Below, one piece after another: positions 52,544 to 62,548 of a DNA stretch of 64,000 bases. This DNA is from an uncultured Kineothrix sp. Its GTDB lineage: Bacteria; Bacillota; Clostridia; Lachnospirales; Lachnospiraceae. The notes below the pieces were generated by a model. The model had not been told where the DNA came from and did no database searches. It saw nothing but the letters and a program-made list of their open reading frames with translations. Position 1 is the first letter of the stretch; every line of letters begins with the position of its first letter. The stretch spans positions 1-64,000 of the forward strand of contig CAJUSR010000014.1 in the NCBI GenBank assembly GCA_910588855.1. The letters are read 5' to 3'. A program made the translations under genes and the position numbers.

Positions 52544-53125
52544 ATGGCAAAGCTTTATATCGCCTTAGTAGATACCCCGGGGGTATTTGCCTGGATGATA
52601 CGTAAGACTATCAGAATCAACTATATACATGTGGTGTTATCTTTAGATGGGAATTTTCAGGAAGCTTATAGCGTTGGGAGGCGGAATCCCTTTATCCCTT
52701 TTTTTGCAGGATTTGAGAAAGAAGATATCTATCAAATACACCGGGCATTCCCTACCGCACGCTACAAAATATATACCATCCAATGTACCGATAGGCAGAA
52801 AAAAGAGCTTACCCATCAATTAAGGCATTGTTACCGGCAAAGGTTCCGTTATCACTATTGCATCATTGGTTTATTCTATCTGCTGTTGGGAAAGCCTTTT
52901 TACCAGACAAATTACTACACCTGTTCTTCTTTTATTGCAAGAATACTGCAGGAGCATGGAATACTTTCCTTCCCCAAACATTTTTCACTTGTAACACCCA
53001 GAGATTTTTATGAATATGGGCAGGGCAGACAACAGGATATTATCTTTGAGGGGCAGCTTCAGGAATTATGCCTGTTAGTAAACGCCCACCGCTTGACAAA
53101 TTATATGGTCTACCCATGCCACTGA
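52544..53125 (+). CDS. Permuted NlpC/P60-like (YiiX-type) cysteine hydrolase, tentative
   Basis: A 193-residue protein with a histidine in NYIHVVLSLDG near residue 28 and a cysteine in NYYTCSSFIARILQEHG near residue 127. That order (His before Cys) is typical of circularly permuted papain-like NlpC/P60 proteins. No signal peptide. AAGGAGG lies before the ATG. It sits between GT2 and LPG-synthase-like genes. The lipid or peptide substrate is unknown. Confidence 0.55.
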   Translation: MAKLYIALVDTPGVFAWMIRKTIRINYIHVVLSLDGNFQEAYSVGRRNPFIPFFAGFEKEDIYQIHRAFPTARYKIYTIQCTDRQKKELTHQLRHCYRQRFRYHYCIIGLFYLLLGKPFYQTNYYTCSSFIARILQEHGILSFPKHFSLVTPRDFYEYGQGRQQDIIFEGQLQELCLLVNAHRLTNYMVYPCH

Positions 53126-53132
53126 GGCCACT

Positions 53133-54197
53133 ATGAAATCAAAATTATCCAAAAAAATACAACCGGTTTTCTTTTTCATTATTATGCTGTTAACTTTTTA
53201 TGCCGTATTTAGCAAAAATGATTTGACCCAAATCATTACTTCTTTACGGAAGCTAAATCCGTTTTATTTTATATGTGCCTCTTTTTCCGCCGTATTTTTT
53301 GTATGTATGGAAGGGTTTATGATATGGTTTCTCCTAAAAGCCTGCCTGGAAACAAACCGCAGCCATTCTTCCACCCATGTACAACCCACCGGAAACCAGG
53401 TTTCCCTTTTCCGTTGCTTTTCCTATTCTTTTATCGGTTTTTTCTTCTCCGGGATTACCCCTTCTGCGACCGGAGGGCAACCTGCCCAGTTGATAGCGAT
53501 GAAAAAGGATAATATCCCTTTGGGAAGCGGCAGCCTTGTCCTTATGGTAGTTGCCGTTTTCTATAAACTGATATTGGTCATTATAGGGGCTGTTATATTA
53601 CTTTTCTGGAAAGAGGAATTGGCAGGATACTTTGGGAATTATCTGATGTTATTTTACCTTGGCATTCTATTAAATGCCCTTCTCGTCTTTTTTCTGCTGT
53701 TGGTTATGTTTCATGGAAAATGGATGGAGAGTCTGTTTGTATATGTGGAAAAATTCTGCGAAAAAATCCATATATGCAAGCCTTCTTTCAAAAGAAAAGA
53801 AGCGTTTCATCATCTCATATCCGATTATGAGGAAACGCTTCAATTCCTTATCAGCCATCCGGCAAAAATATTATTAACCGCAATCTGCACCCTTTTGCAA
53901 AGGAGCAGCCTTTTTTTGCTAACCTGCTTTATTTATCAGGGATTTGGGCTTTCCGGGCATGGTACATTGCTCATTATGGCATTACAGGCTTCTGTTTATA
54001 TTTCCGTAGATATGCTGCCTTTGCCCGGTTCCCAGGGCATATCTGAACTCGTATATGCCTCCGTATTTGCCTCTGTTTTCACGGAAACCTATCTTGCATC
54101 CTCCATGTGCGTTACCAGAGGGCTTAGTTTTTATTTCCTGCTTATCCTTGGCTCCGTTATCAGCCTCTTTTATTCCCGCGGGCAACGAGCCAAGTAG
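53133..54197 (+). CDS. LPG-synthase transmembrane domain protein (YbhN/UPF0104-like)
   Basis: About eight membrane helices and the signature GITPSATGGQPAQL. This is the flippase-like half of MprF (lysyl-phosphatidylglycerol synthase) without the aminoacyl-transferase domain. Such proteins are thought to move modified lipids across the membrane. It follows the NlpC-like gene by 7 bp, so the three genes probably form one operon for a surface glycolipid. Confidence 0.85.
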   Translation: MKSKLSKKIQPVFFFIIMLLTFYAVFSKNDLTQIITSLRKLNPFYFICASFSAVFFVCMEGFMIWFLLKACLETNRSHSSTHVQPTGNQVSLFRCFSYSFIGFFFSGITPSATGGQPAQLIAMKKDNIPLGSGSLVLMVVAVFYKLILVIIGAVILLFWKEELAGYFGNYLMLFYLGILLNALLVFFLLLVMFHGKWMESLFVYVEKFCEKIHICKPSFKRKEAFHHLISDYEETLQFLISHPAKILLTAICTLLQRSSLFLLTCFIYQGFGLSGHGTLLIMALQASVYISVDMLPLPGSQGISELVYASVFASVFTETYLASSMCVTRGLSFYFLLILGSVISLFYSRGQRAK

Positions 54198-54226
54198 CTG
54201 CTTGCAGACATTTGGCGACTGCCGCC

Positions 54227-55636
54227 TCATTCCTTTAACTCCGACCGGTAAAACTGCAGGAATGTCAATGTGGTAATAATTGCAGCCAGAATATCCGCAA
54301 CAGGCTCTGCCAAAAGAATACAGAAAGTTTTCCCCCCATCCTTTACCAAATCCATAACCGGATCCGCCATTGTCTGTGCCAAACCGGATTCTCCCAGCAG
54401 CAAGGGCAATATATAAATCAACGGTATCAGCAGGAACACTTTCCTCAGCAAAGCCATGCAAAGGGAACGCTTTGCCTTCCCTAAAGCCATAAAAGACTGC
54501 TGACAGGCTATCTGTGCCCCAAATATCAACGCTCCAAACATATAAATACGGATTGCCCAAGACGCATATCGTATCGTATTTCCGTCGCCGGAAAAGATTC
54601 TGGCAAATATAGGGGAGAACCACATAATAATACCGGAAGATACAATAGAATATATCAGGCAGACTTTAAAAGCCAGACGGAAAGCTTCCCTCACCCTGCC
54701 GTAGTTTTTCGCGCCATAATTATAGGATAAAATTGGCTGCGCCCCTTGCGCAATGCCTCCTAAAGGAAGCCATACCATCTGATACAAACTCATTAAAATG
54801 GCCATTGTGCCTACTGCCATGCTGCCCCCGTAAACCGACATCTGATTATTGAATGATATTTGCAGCAAACCTTCCGTTGCGCTCATCACAAAAGGGGATA
54901 TGCCCAACATCATAATGGAGCCAAGTGTGGATATTTTAGGCGGCAAGTATTTTGCCCTCAGCCTGACCGGCGATTTGCGCAGCAGAAAATATAGCACCCA
55001 TATCGCAGAAACCCCCTGTGAAATCACCGTTGCCACGGCCGCCCCTGTAATCCCCATTCCCAATCCAAAAATAAAAACAGGATCCAGCACAATGTTCAAA
55101 ATCGCCCCAATCAATATAGTAGCCATACCCATTTTGGCAAATCCCTGTGTATTAATATACGGGTTCATGCCCTGCGCAATCTGTACACATACCGTACCTA
55201 ACGCATAAACCCGGATATATTCTATCGCAGGCCTTAAGGATAATTCATCCGCCCCAAACAGCAAAAGTATAGGCTCTTTAAACAGCTCAATCATTACTGT
55301 TATAAGAATACCCGATGTTACCAACGCAGCAAAAGAAGCCATCATGATTTTCTCAGCTTCTTCCTTGTCCTGCTTGCCCAGCATAATAGCCGCCAAAGGG
55401 GCTCCTCCAGTGCCAAACAACTGCGTAAATGCCTGTATTAACGTAATAATAGGCACTGCCACGGCCAGCCCAGCCATACCAACAGTGCCATTATCCATGT
55501 TACCGATATAAATACGATCCACCATATTGTAAAGCATACTTACCAGCATAGCAATGATTGCCGGAATTGCAAGATTTAACAATAATGTACTGATTTTTTT
55601 TGTTGCCAATTCACTTGTTTCTGCCACTCGCGCCAT
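54227..55636 (-). CDS. MATE family efflux transporter (second)
   Basis: About twelve membrane helices; N-terminal KISTLLLNLAIPAIIAMLV and MVDRIYIGN are typical MATE features, and GAQPILSYNYGAKNYGRVREA matches the VmrA/MepA-like group. Own promoter at 55663-55690. It lies between the lipid operon (convergent end) and the antiporter operon. Confidence 0.92.
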   Translation of the reverse strand: MARVAETSELATKKISTLLLNLAIPAIIAMLVSMLYNMVDRIYIGNMDNGTVGMAGLAVAVPIITLIQAFTQLFGTGGAPLAAIMLGKQDKEEAEKIMMASFAALVTSGILITVMIELFKEPILLLFGADELSLRPAIEYIRVYALGTVCVQIAQGMNPYINTQGFAKMGMATILIGAILNIVLDPVFIFGLGMGITGAAVATVISQGVSAIWVLYFLLRKSPVRLRAKYLPPKISTLGSIMMLGISPFVMSATEGLLQISFNNQMSVYGGSMAVGTMAILMSLYQMVWLPLGGIAQGAQPILSYNYGAKNYGRVREAFRLAFKVCLIYSIVSSGIIMWFSPIFARIFSGDGNTIRYASWAIRIYMFGALIFGAQIACQQSFMALGKAKRSLCMALLRKVFLLIPLIYILPLLLGESGLAQTMADPVMDLVKDGGKTFCILLAEPVADILAAIITTLTFLQFYRSELKE

Positions 55637-55662
55637 CTCCTTTTGTCTCTTTATTACCTTTT

Positions 55663-55690
55663 ATTATATCTCCCCTATTTTATTTTGCAA
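55663..55690 (-). promoter_or_regulatory. Promoter of the second MATE gene
   Basis: Minus strand TTGCAA (55690-55685), 16-nt spacer, TATAAT (55668-55663). Confidence 0.65.
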
Positions 55691-55716
55691 GAATAGACAG
55701 CCCAAGTCAAATAGAA

Positions 55717-57876
55717 TTACAACCACAAGAGATATATCAACGTAAGGATTAACCCTGCGCAAAAAAGCAACAGCCCAAAAGATAAGCTTCTTCTTATAAT
55801 CGTACTGTTCTCCTGCACTTCTTCATATTTTAAAACCAATCTATGCTCACAGCCTTCCCTGTGAGGTCGTTTCCGCCAGAAGGTCATATTCATAAAATGC
55901 ACAAAATTAGTCATTCCGGTACCGATTATATGGGTCAGATAGGTTCCTTCCTCCAACTCATGGGGAAGTTTACTGTCCCTGTAAATGGTTTTCCGTAAAA
56001 GCACCACGAAACCATCCACAAGGCTGTCGAAGATACGGCAGACAACACCGAATATCATTGGCAGGATATGCTGCAGCAAAGGACGGTATACCGCATTTTC
56101 CAAATCCCAGTAACGATTCCATCGGTCTATATATATGGTTCCGCCTTCCTCTTTCTTCATCATCCATTTCCTTATCAGCACAAAGTAAATAGCAGCCCCG
56201 ATAATAATGGAAATCACCCCGCCTTTTAAATTGGCGGCATTAAAATACTCCACATCCCCTTCCAATGTCTCCGGGCTCAAAAAACCCTGCCCAAAATCGG
56301 CCATAAAGCCCATAACGGTTCCCGGCAAAAACCCCATAACAGGAAAAACCAAAGCGCTTATTGTCAATACAAAAGCACTGGCCTTATTCATATATTTCCC
56401 GCACAAATTATCGAATTGCTCCTGTATGGAGCCATCATTATTTTTTTCTATAAATAGCGCTACATACAATTTCAGCATATAGGCTACCGTACATCCGCCG
56501 CTGATTAAGAAAATCCATTCTATGCCTTTCATCGCCCCTGCGCTCAAAAACCCTGCCTGCAAATGGTTCAAATGCAACGCTTCGATATATTCAACAATAC
56601 TTTCATGTATCAAAGTTTTGCTGATATATCCATTCCAAAAAGGGATACCGCCGATGCCAAGGGCCCCCATAAGAAATATAAAATGAAGCAGCGGTTTTTT
56701 ATGCCCAAACCCTCTGATTTCATTCAAATCCAGTTTATGGATATTCATAAACACAACACCTGCTGCCATAAACAATACGAGTTTTATCAAGGAATGGTTT
56801 ACCATATGAAGCAGGGAACCTCTGACAGCCAAACCATTCTCACTGCCCAACAGGCCCTGCATACCAATCCCCACAAGGATAAATCCTATTTGAGAAACGG
56901 AAGAACACGCCAAAGTCCGCTTTAAATTCACGGTAAATAAAGCGAGTACCGCCCCAAGCAGCATCGTTGCCGTACCGGTAAGAAGAATCAATGTACCCCA
57001 TTTTATATCGTATAGGAACATTTTACAGCTTACTACAAGAATGCCGAAAATGCCCGCCTTTGTTAAAATACCTGATAACAGGGCACTGGCCGGTGCCGGC
57101 GCCACCGGATGGGCTTTCGGCAGCCATATATGAAGGGGAAATGCCCCTGCTTTTGCGCCAAACCCGAATAACAGACAGGTTCCTGCAATATAAAGCGTTT
57201 TCCTCCCGGCCTCGTATTCCGTTCCCGTACCCAACATTATCAATCGACAGCTTTCATACAATCCATCTATGTCCAGCGTGCCTACTTCATGATAGAGCAG
57301 CAATAATCCCATCAACATCACGAGGCCGCCTGCTACTGCTACCGCCAAATAAGTTTCCGCCGCACGGAGCGATTCCTTTTTTTCATCATGGGCTACCCAG
57401 ACATAAGAAGTAAAGGACATCATTTCAAAGAAAATAAACAATGTATACAAATCTGCAGACAGGAAAACCCCCATTGTAGCGCCTAACGTAAGAAGCAGGA
57501 AAAAATAATATCTGTTCCGGTTCCTATAATGGGCAAAATATTCTTTGGAAAATACCGTAGACATCATCCACATAAATGTTGCTATTCCCCCGTACAATGC
57601 ACGGAATCCATCCAATGTAAAGTGAAGACCCATCCCGCAAAATCCTGGGATTGTACAGGAAGAGGGATATCCAAAGGAATTTGCAGGGTTTTTCATCAAC
57701 TCCCACGACATATAATACATGCAAAATACAAACAACATTGCGGCAAATTCCACAATAACAATACAATCGGCAGCATAATCCCTCGCTGTTTTATTCCTCC
57801 GCCCAATCAAATAGGTCAATATTGCCCCTGCCATAGGAAAGAAAACAAGGCAGGATAACATATAATTCCCTTCCAT
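55717..57876 (-). CDS. MrpA/D-like proton-conducting antiporter subunit (719 aa)
   Basis: The largest antiporter-like subunit of the cluster, related to NuoL/N and MrpD. Conserved features are FIFFEMMSFTSY (helix with key glutamate), AGAFPLHIWLPKAHPVAP (broken helix with H and K), LVSQ-type SSVSQIGFILVG and LLHMVNHSLIKLVLF. A C-terminal extension of about 200 residues with a final membrane helix is unlike the ~500-residue sister subunits. It is the last gene of the operon, 72 bp after its neighbour. Confidence 0.87.
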   Translation of the reverse strand: MEGNYMLSCLVFFPMAGAILTYLIGRRNKTARDYAADCIVIVEFAAMLFVFCMYYMSWELMKNPANSFGYPSSCTIPGFCGMGLHFTLDGFRALYGGIATFMWMMSTVFSKEYFAHYRNRNRYYFFLLLTLGATMGVFLSADLYTLFIFFEMMSFTSYVWVAHDEKKESLRAAETYLAVAVAGGLVMLMGLLLLYHEVGTLDIDGLYESCRLIMLGTGTEYEAGRKTLYIAGTCLLFGFGAKAGAFPLHIWLPKAHPVAPAPASALLSGILTKAGIFGILVVSCKMFLYDIKWGTLILLTGTATMLLGAVLALFTVNLKRTLACSSVSQIGFILVGIGMQGLLGSENGLAVRGSLLHMVNHSLIKLVLFMAAGVVFMNIHKLDLNEIRGFGHKKPLLHFIFLMGALGIGGIPFWNGYISKTLIHESIVEYIEALHLNHLQAGFLSAGAMKGIEWIFLISGGCTVAYMLKLYVALFIEKNNDGSIQEQFDNLCGKYMNKASAFVLTISALVFPVMGFLPGTVMGFMADFGQGFLSPETLEGDVEYFNAANLKGGVISIIIGAAIYFVLIRKWMMKKEEGGTIYIDRWNRYWDLENAVYRPLLQHILPMIFGVVCRIFDSLVDGFVVLLRKTIYRDSKLPHELEEGTYLTHIIGTGMTNFVHFMNMTFWRKRPHREGCEHRLVLKYEEVQENSTIIRRSLSFGLLLFCAGLILTLIYLLWL

Positions 57877-57948
57877 GATTTACCTCCATTCCAAATTATC
57901 CGTTTCAATAACCATAAAACTAATCATCCGGTAATCACATTGTCTTAT

Positions 57949-59433
57949 TTAAACGACTTTATAATAACCGCCTGCCACATCTTCAAAAAATTTCACCAAA
58001 GGGGAAGAAAACAATCCAAAAGCAATGATAACGGCTGCAAAAACAAAAAGCGGCAGCAGCATCTTCCAGTTCGGGTCGGAAAACCCCTCTATAGTTTTTT
58101 CATCAAAATCTTGGGGAGGAAAAAATGCCCTGACTACGATTGACAGCATATAGATAGCCGTCAGCAATGCCGAAATAAGCAGACAGCCTATTCCAAAATA
58201 AGCCATTTTATTTCCGCTTTCCACTGCCGCCCGCGCCAGGTTCCATTTACTGATAAATCCCGCCAGCCCGGGTACGCCCATAAGAGCCAAAGATGATACG
58301 GTAAAGATACCAAAAACCCACGGCATCTTTTTCCCTAATCCATCCAGTTCATGAATATAATGTTTTTCCGTCTGGTGCATAATTGCCCCTGCGCAGAAAA
58401 AAGAACAGATTTTCATAAAAGCATGAAATGCCATATGGGTCAATGCCCCTACCATCCCTAAAGGCGTCATAATCACTGCACCGAATAAAATATACGATAA
58501 ATTACTAATGGTGGAATATGCCAGCCTTCTTTTTAAATGGGTTTCTTTTACCGCCCGGCTGCATCCATATACGATTGTGAACATGACTATCCCCATCAAT
58601 AAATACTGGGTCCATGTCCCTCTGAGGAAGTCAGCGCCAAAGCTGTAATACGTAAGCCTCAATATTGCAAATGCCCCTGCTTTTACTACCGCTACCGCAT
58701 GCAGCAGCGCGGTAACCGGAGTCGGCGCCACACCTGCCTGAGGCAGCCATGAATTGAAGGGGAAGATTGCTGCTTTTACGCCAAAGCCCATAAAAGCAAT
58801 GACATAAATCAACAGCAGGATATTTGCCCGCTCCCCCACTTTTTCCAAATCCAATACTCCGCCAAGGACAAATTCCGTCGTCGTTCCATAAACAATTACA
58901 AATATCATACCAATAAAAGCAAATGCCGCCCCGCCCAAAGAATAGTACAAATACTTGCGGCTTGCCAATATGGCTTCTCTGGTAAGCGTATGCATCACCA
59001 AAGGTACCGTCACTAAGGTAAGAAGCTCATAAAAGAAATACATGGTCAGAATATTATCCGCCAACGCAATGCCAAGGGTTACGCCATAAGTAATGGTATA
59101 AAACATAAAAAATACTTTTTCGTGTTTTTCCTTTGTCATATATTCAAATGCAAACAAAGTCGCCAATGGCCAAAGGAAAGAAACGAGCCCGGCAAAAACC
59201 ATCCCCATACCGTCTACCCTAAAAGCAATTGCCAGATTGCCGGTAAACTTGGCCAGAATAAAATTATCTATCGGTCTGTGGTAAAGCAGCGACCAGACAA
59301 GGATTGTATTGATAACCACTGCCATTTCCAAAAATATCTCCATATGCTGCCGCTTCTTAAAGGGAATCACAGGTACCAGCACACCTGTAAACACCGGTAT
59401 CAGAATAACGGCTATCAACATTATTTTACTCAT
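57949..59433 (-). CDS. MrpD-like proton-conducting antiporter subunit (494 aa)
   Basis: About fourteen membrane helices. Family motifs: FFYELLTLVTVPLV (key glutamate), KAAIFPFNSWLPQAGVAPTPV (helix-breaking H/K region here with N and Q), STISNLSYILFG and HMAFHAFMKICSFF. It is closest by eye to the 59448 neighbour, suggesting duplication. Probably one of several H+ or Na+ channels in an Mrp/Mbh-like complex. Confidence 0.88.
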   Translation of the reverse strand: MSKIMLIAVILIPVFTGVLVPVIPFKKRQHMEIFLEMAVVINTILVWSLLYHRPIDNFILAKFTGNLAIAFRVDGMGMVFAGLVSFLWPLATLFAFEYMTKEKHEKVFFMFYTITYGVTLGIALADNILTMYFFYELLTLVTVPLVMHTLTREAILASRKYLYYSLGGAAFAFIGMIFVIVYGTTTEFVLGGVLDLEKVGERANILLLIYVIAFMGFGVKAAIFPFNSWLPQAGVAPTPVTALLHAVAVVKAGAFAILRLTYYSFGADFLRGTWTQYLLMGIVMFTIVYGCSRAVKETHLKRRLAYSTISNLSYILFGAVIMTPLGMVGALTHMAFHAFMKICSFFCAGAIMHQTEKHYIHELDGLGKKMPWVFGIFTVSSLALMGVPGLAGFISKWNLARAAVESGNKMAYFGIGCLLISALLTAIYMLSIVVRAFFPPQDFDEKTIEGFSDPNWKMLLPLFVFAAVIIAFGLFSSPLVKFFEDVAGGYYKVV

Positions 59434-59447
59434 ACTCTGGCTCCCTT

Positions 59448-60950
59448 CTATAAAACCTCCGATACAATACCGGAAATATAATGAATCAGAAGATTAGGCG
59501 CCATGCCAAGGGCTACAGCCAATATGGCAAGGATGGCTATCGGCGCCAACATATACAAAGAGGTTTCTTTCTTTCTATTCAACGGATTCTGTTCCGGGTA
59601 GCAATAACCATCTCCCGGAAAAAATCCTTTTATTGTAAGCGGAAGCAAATATCCTGCCGTAAGTAAGGCACTTATTAAAAGGATTACAGGGCCAAGCAAA
59701 CAGAATATCCCTTCCCCGGATTCCAGCGCCCCCAAAGCCAGATACCACTTACTGATAAACCCTCCAGTAGGCGGAATCCCTATCAATGCCAGAGAAGCGA
59801 AAGTAAAGCACCACATCGTTACAGGCATTTCTTTGCCGATTCCGGTCAAATCATCTACTTTTACTTTGCCGGTCTTATGTATCACGGCCCCGGCAACCAA
59901 AAATAACGCGCACTTGACAAATGCATGGTATACCACATGCAAGAAAGCTCCTTCTAAAGCTATTGGCTGGAGCAGGGCCAACCCGAACAAAATATAAGAT
60001 ACCTGACTTACTGTGGAATAAGCCAGCCTTTTTTTCAAAACTTTTTCCCTATATGCCAGCATAGAACCCATAAATATGGTGATAAGCGTCAGCGTCAGCC
60101 AAACTGTCTGCACCCATGTCCCGCGGATAAAATCCGCCCCGAACATATAATAAACTACCCGAATCATCCCAAGGACTCCGCCTTTTACAATAACTGCCGA
60201 CAAGACAGCGCTGGCCGGGGCCGGGGCTACCGGATGGGCCGTAGGAAGCCATGCGTGAAGAGGGAACATGCCGGACTTTACGCCAAAACCAAGAATCATA
60301 ATAAATACAGCCACCAATAACAGGTTTTCATTCCCGGGCAGCATACTTTTATCCAATACACCCCCCGCCGTAAACGTAAGGGTATTCCCGAACCGGTATA
60401 AAAAATATAGGCCAAATAACGCCATATAGGCCCCGCAAAAAGAATAAAACATATACTTTAAAGCTGCCATCACCGCTTCCCTGCTCCTTGTATGGATTAC
60501 CAACGGCATAGACAGCAATGTCATCAACTCATAAAATACATAAAAGGTAATCATATTTCCGGCAAAATTCAAACCAAGTAAAATACCGAATACCATCAGA
60601 TAAAAACCATAAAACCTTTTTTCCCCTGCTTCCCCTTTGCCATGCCCGGTTTCCATATACGAAAAGGAGAAAAAACCTGCCAAAACCCAGATAACCGTCA
60701 CTACCGCCGCAAATAAAATGCCTATATTGTCCGGTTTAAAATAGATCGGAAGCGTAACTGTAAAATAAAATAAAATAATCGCTTCCCCGTTTATATGAAA
60801 CAAGGCATACGCTGCGGAGACCCCGGTAATTGCCAAAGCCGTTCCCGTTATTCCAATTAAAACTTTCCTGTCCTCAGGTTCCTTCATAAACAGAAGAAAC
60901 AGCCCGGCAGCAATTGGAAAAAAGATTGGAAAAAGCATTATATAAATCAT
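59448..60950 (-). CDS. MrpD-like proton-conducting antiporter subunit (500 aa)
   Basis: About fourteen membrane helices with FYVFYELMTLLSMPLV, KSGMFPLHAWLPTAHPVAPAP, STVSQVSYILFGLA and HVVYHAFVKCALF. The complete H/K pattern suggests an active channel. Its start codon at 60950 directly follows pseudoknot copy C with GGGG at about 7 nt, so its translation may be controlled separately from the upstream genes. Confidence 0.88.
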   Translation of the reverse strand: MIYIMLFPIFFPIAAGLFLLFMKEPEDRKVLIGITGTALAITGVSAAYALFHINGEAIILFYFTVTLPIYFKPDNIGILFAAVVTVIWVLAGFFSFSYMETGHGKGEAGEKRFYGFYLMVFGILLGLNFAGNMITFYVFYELMTLLSMPLVIHTRSREAVMAALKYMFYSFCGAYMALFGLYFLYRFGNTLTFTAGGVLDKSMLPGNENLLLVAVFIMILGFGVKSGMFPLHAWLPTAHPVAPAPASAVLSAVIVKGGVLGMIRVVYYMFGADFIRGTWVQTVWLTLTLITIFMGSMLAYREKVLKKRLAYSTVSQVSYILFGLALLQPIALEGAFLHVVYHAFVKCALFLVAGAVIHKTGKVKVDDLTGIGKEMPVTMWCFTFASLALIGIPPTGGFISKWYLALGALESGEGIFCLLGPVILLISALLTAGYLLPLTIKGFFPGDGYCYPEQNPLNRKKETSLYMLAPIAILAILAVALGMAPNLLIHYISGIVSEVL

Positions 60951-61031
60951 ATTTTACCCCATTTCTGCGCGGCTTTTGCGCAAAACCAATTCGGCTTTCA
61001 AATTTGTGGATGCCGCACAGACACAAATTTG
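60951..61031 (-). promoter_or_regulatory. Repeated pseudoknot element, copy C
   Basis: Minus strand P1: CAAATTTGTG (61031-61022) with CACAAATTTG (61008-60999), 10 perfect bp. Loop: TCT-GTGCGGC-ATC. P2: GTGCGGC (61018-61012) with GCCGCGC (60973-60967), 7 bp with one G-T. The linker is longer (25 nt) than in A and B. It starts just after the stop of the upstream antiporter gene (61040). Confidence 0.7.
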
Positions 61032-61039
61032 ATTCTGCT

Positions 61040-62545
61040 TTAAGCAAACATCATAAGCCCGGACTCTATCAAATCAACAATCGGCTGTGAGCAAACACCG
61101 AGCAAAATATTTAAGACGACAAAACAGAATAAAACCGCCGCATATACTTTATTATCCCTCCATGCGACCGTAGGATATTCCCTGTCATTCACCGGCGTAT
61201 AAATGCGGATTACCGTTTTCATAAAGTAAATGGCGTTCAATATCGTACTGATGCCCAATACAATAAGCGTTGGCAGCATCTTTACCGTATTTTGCACCGC
61301 TGCCTGGGAAAACAGTAATTTACTGATAAATCCTGAAAACATGGGCACACCCACCATAGACAATGCCCCTACCGAAAACGCCACACCGGCACACTTATTC
61401 CTATAGCCGGAACCGGTCAATTCTATAAATTTCCTGCTGCCGCCGGAAACATCCGTCAAACCGATAGCGGAAATAAAAAGCAAAGACTTGGTGGCCACAT
61501 GGGAAAGGACATGAAAAACCGCCGCAACCATCCCTACCTGGGTTCCCATACCTACGCCCATATAAATATATCCCACCTGCGCCACAGAAGAAAATGCAAT
61601 CATCCTTCTCACATCGTTTTCCTTAATCGCGCTTAAAGACCCGAATACCATGCCCATCAAAGCAAATATAAAAAGTATATTTACAATTTTGCTGTCATGG
61701 AATACATCAAATCCTATCACTCTGTATATAATCTTAAACAGCAGGAAAATATATCCTTTTGATACAAGGCTGGATAATATGGCTGCAGAGGAAACCGTAG
61801 AATACCCATAAGCATCCGGCAGCCATGCGTGGAACGGGAACAAGGCGCTTTTAATTGCCAGCCCCACAGATATAATGGCAATTGTCACAAGCAACGGCGG
61901 CCTGTATGCCCCTTCCGCTACTATCTGGGTGATTTCCATCTTAATATTTGACATAAGCAGATGCCCCGTCAAATCATATAACATACAAATCCCTACCAAA
62001 AACAGGCCGGAGCCTAACAGACTCATAATCATATAGCGGACAGACGCTTCGATAGTCCGCCCGTTTTGCCGTATCATAATCAGCCCGCAGGCGGAAATCG
62101 TATTAATTTCCACAAATACATATGCCGTAAACAAATCGTTGGTATATAGCAAAGCGAGCAAAGAACTCAACATCAAATCGGACAATACATAATAAAGCCC
62201 CTGTTTCCCTTCTTCTACCTCCTGTACCAATTTGTGCCTTCCTCCCAAAAGGGAGAGCAGCATAATCACACAGAAAAATAATGCTAATCCCGTTTCCAAT
62301 ATCCCTATCCGCAATTCATTGCCCCAGGGCGCAGGAAAACGTCCCATAACATAAACATACGATACGCCGGTTTTTGCCACATATAGAAATACCGCAGCGG
62401 ACAACAGGATATTAAGGGTAAGCACCGCTACATTTACAATTCTTGCCATCTTTTCTTTGAATGCAGAACTGACAATCCCTGCAAACATACAGAACATAAT
62501 GGAAAAACAGGGAAAATTCTGCACAAATTCCATTTCTCCGGACAT
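61040..62545 (-). CDS. MrpD-like proton-conducting antiporter subunit (501 aa)
   Basis: About fourteen membrane helices; features are FTAYVFVEINTISACGLI (key glutamate), KSALFPFHAWLPDAYGYST, SSVAQVGYIYMGVG and HVLSHVATKSLLF. It starts 3 bp after the mnhC-like stop, so it is tightly coupled to it. The fourth antiporter-like subunit of the operon. Confidence 0.88.
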   Translation of the reverse strand: MSGEMEFVQNFPCFSIMFCMFAGIVSSAFKEKMARIVNVAVLTLNILLSAAVFLYVAKTGVSYVYVMGRFPAPWGNELRIGILETGLALFFCVIMLLSLLGGRHKLVQEVEEGKQGLYYVLSDLMLSSLLALLYTNDLFTAYVFVEINTISACGLIMIRQNGRTIEASVRYMIMSLLGSGLFLVGICMLYDLTGHLLMSNIKMEITQIVAEGAYRPPLLVTIAIISVGLAIKSALFPFHAWLPDAYGYSTVSSAAILSSLVSKGYIFLLFKIIYRVIGFDVFHDSKIVNILFIFALMGMVFGSLSAIKENDVRRMIAFSSVAQVGYIYMGVGMGTQVGMVAAVFHVLSHVATKSLLFISAIGLTDVSGGSRKFIELTGSGYRNKCAGVAFSVGALSMVGVPMFSGFISKLLFSQAAVQNTVKMLPTLIVLGISTILNAIYFMKTVIRIYTPVNDREYPTVAWRDNKVYAAVLFCFVVLNILLGVCSQPIVDLIESGLMMFA

Positions 62546-62548
62546 TTT

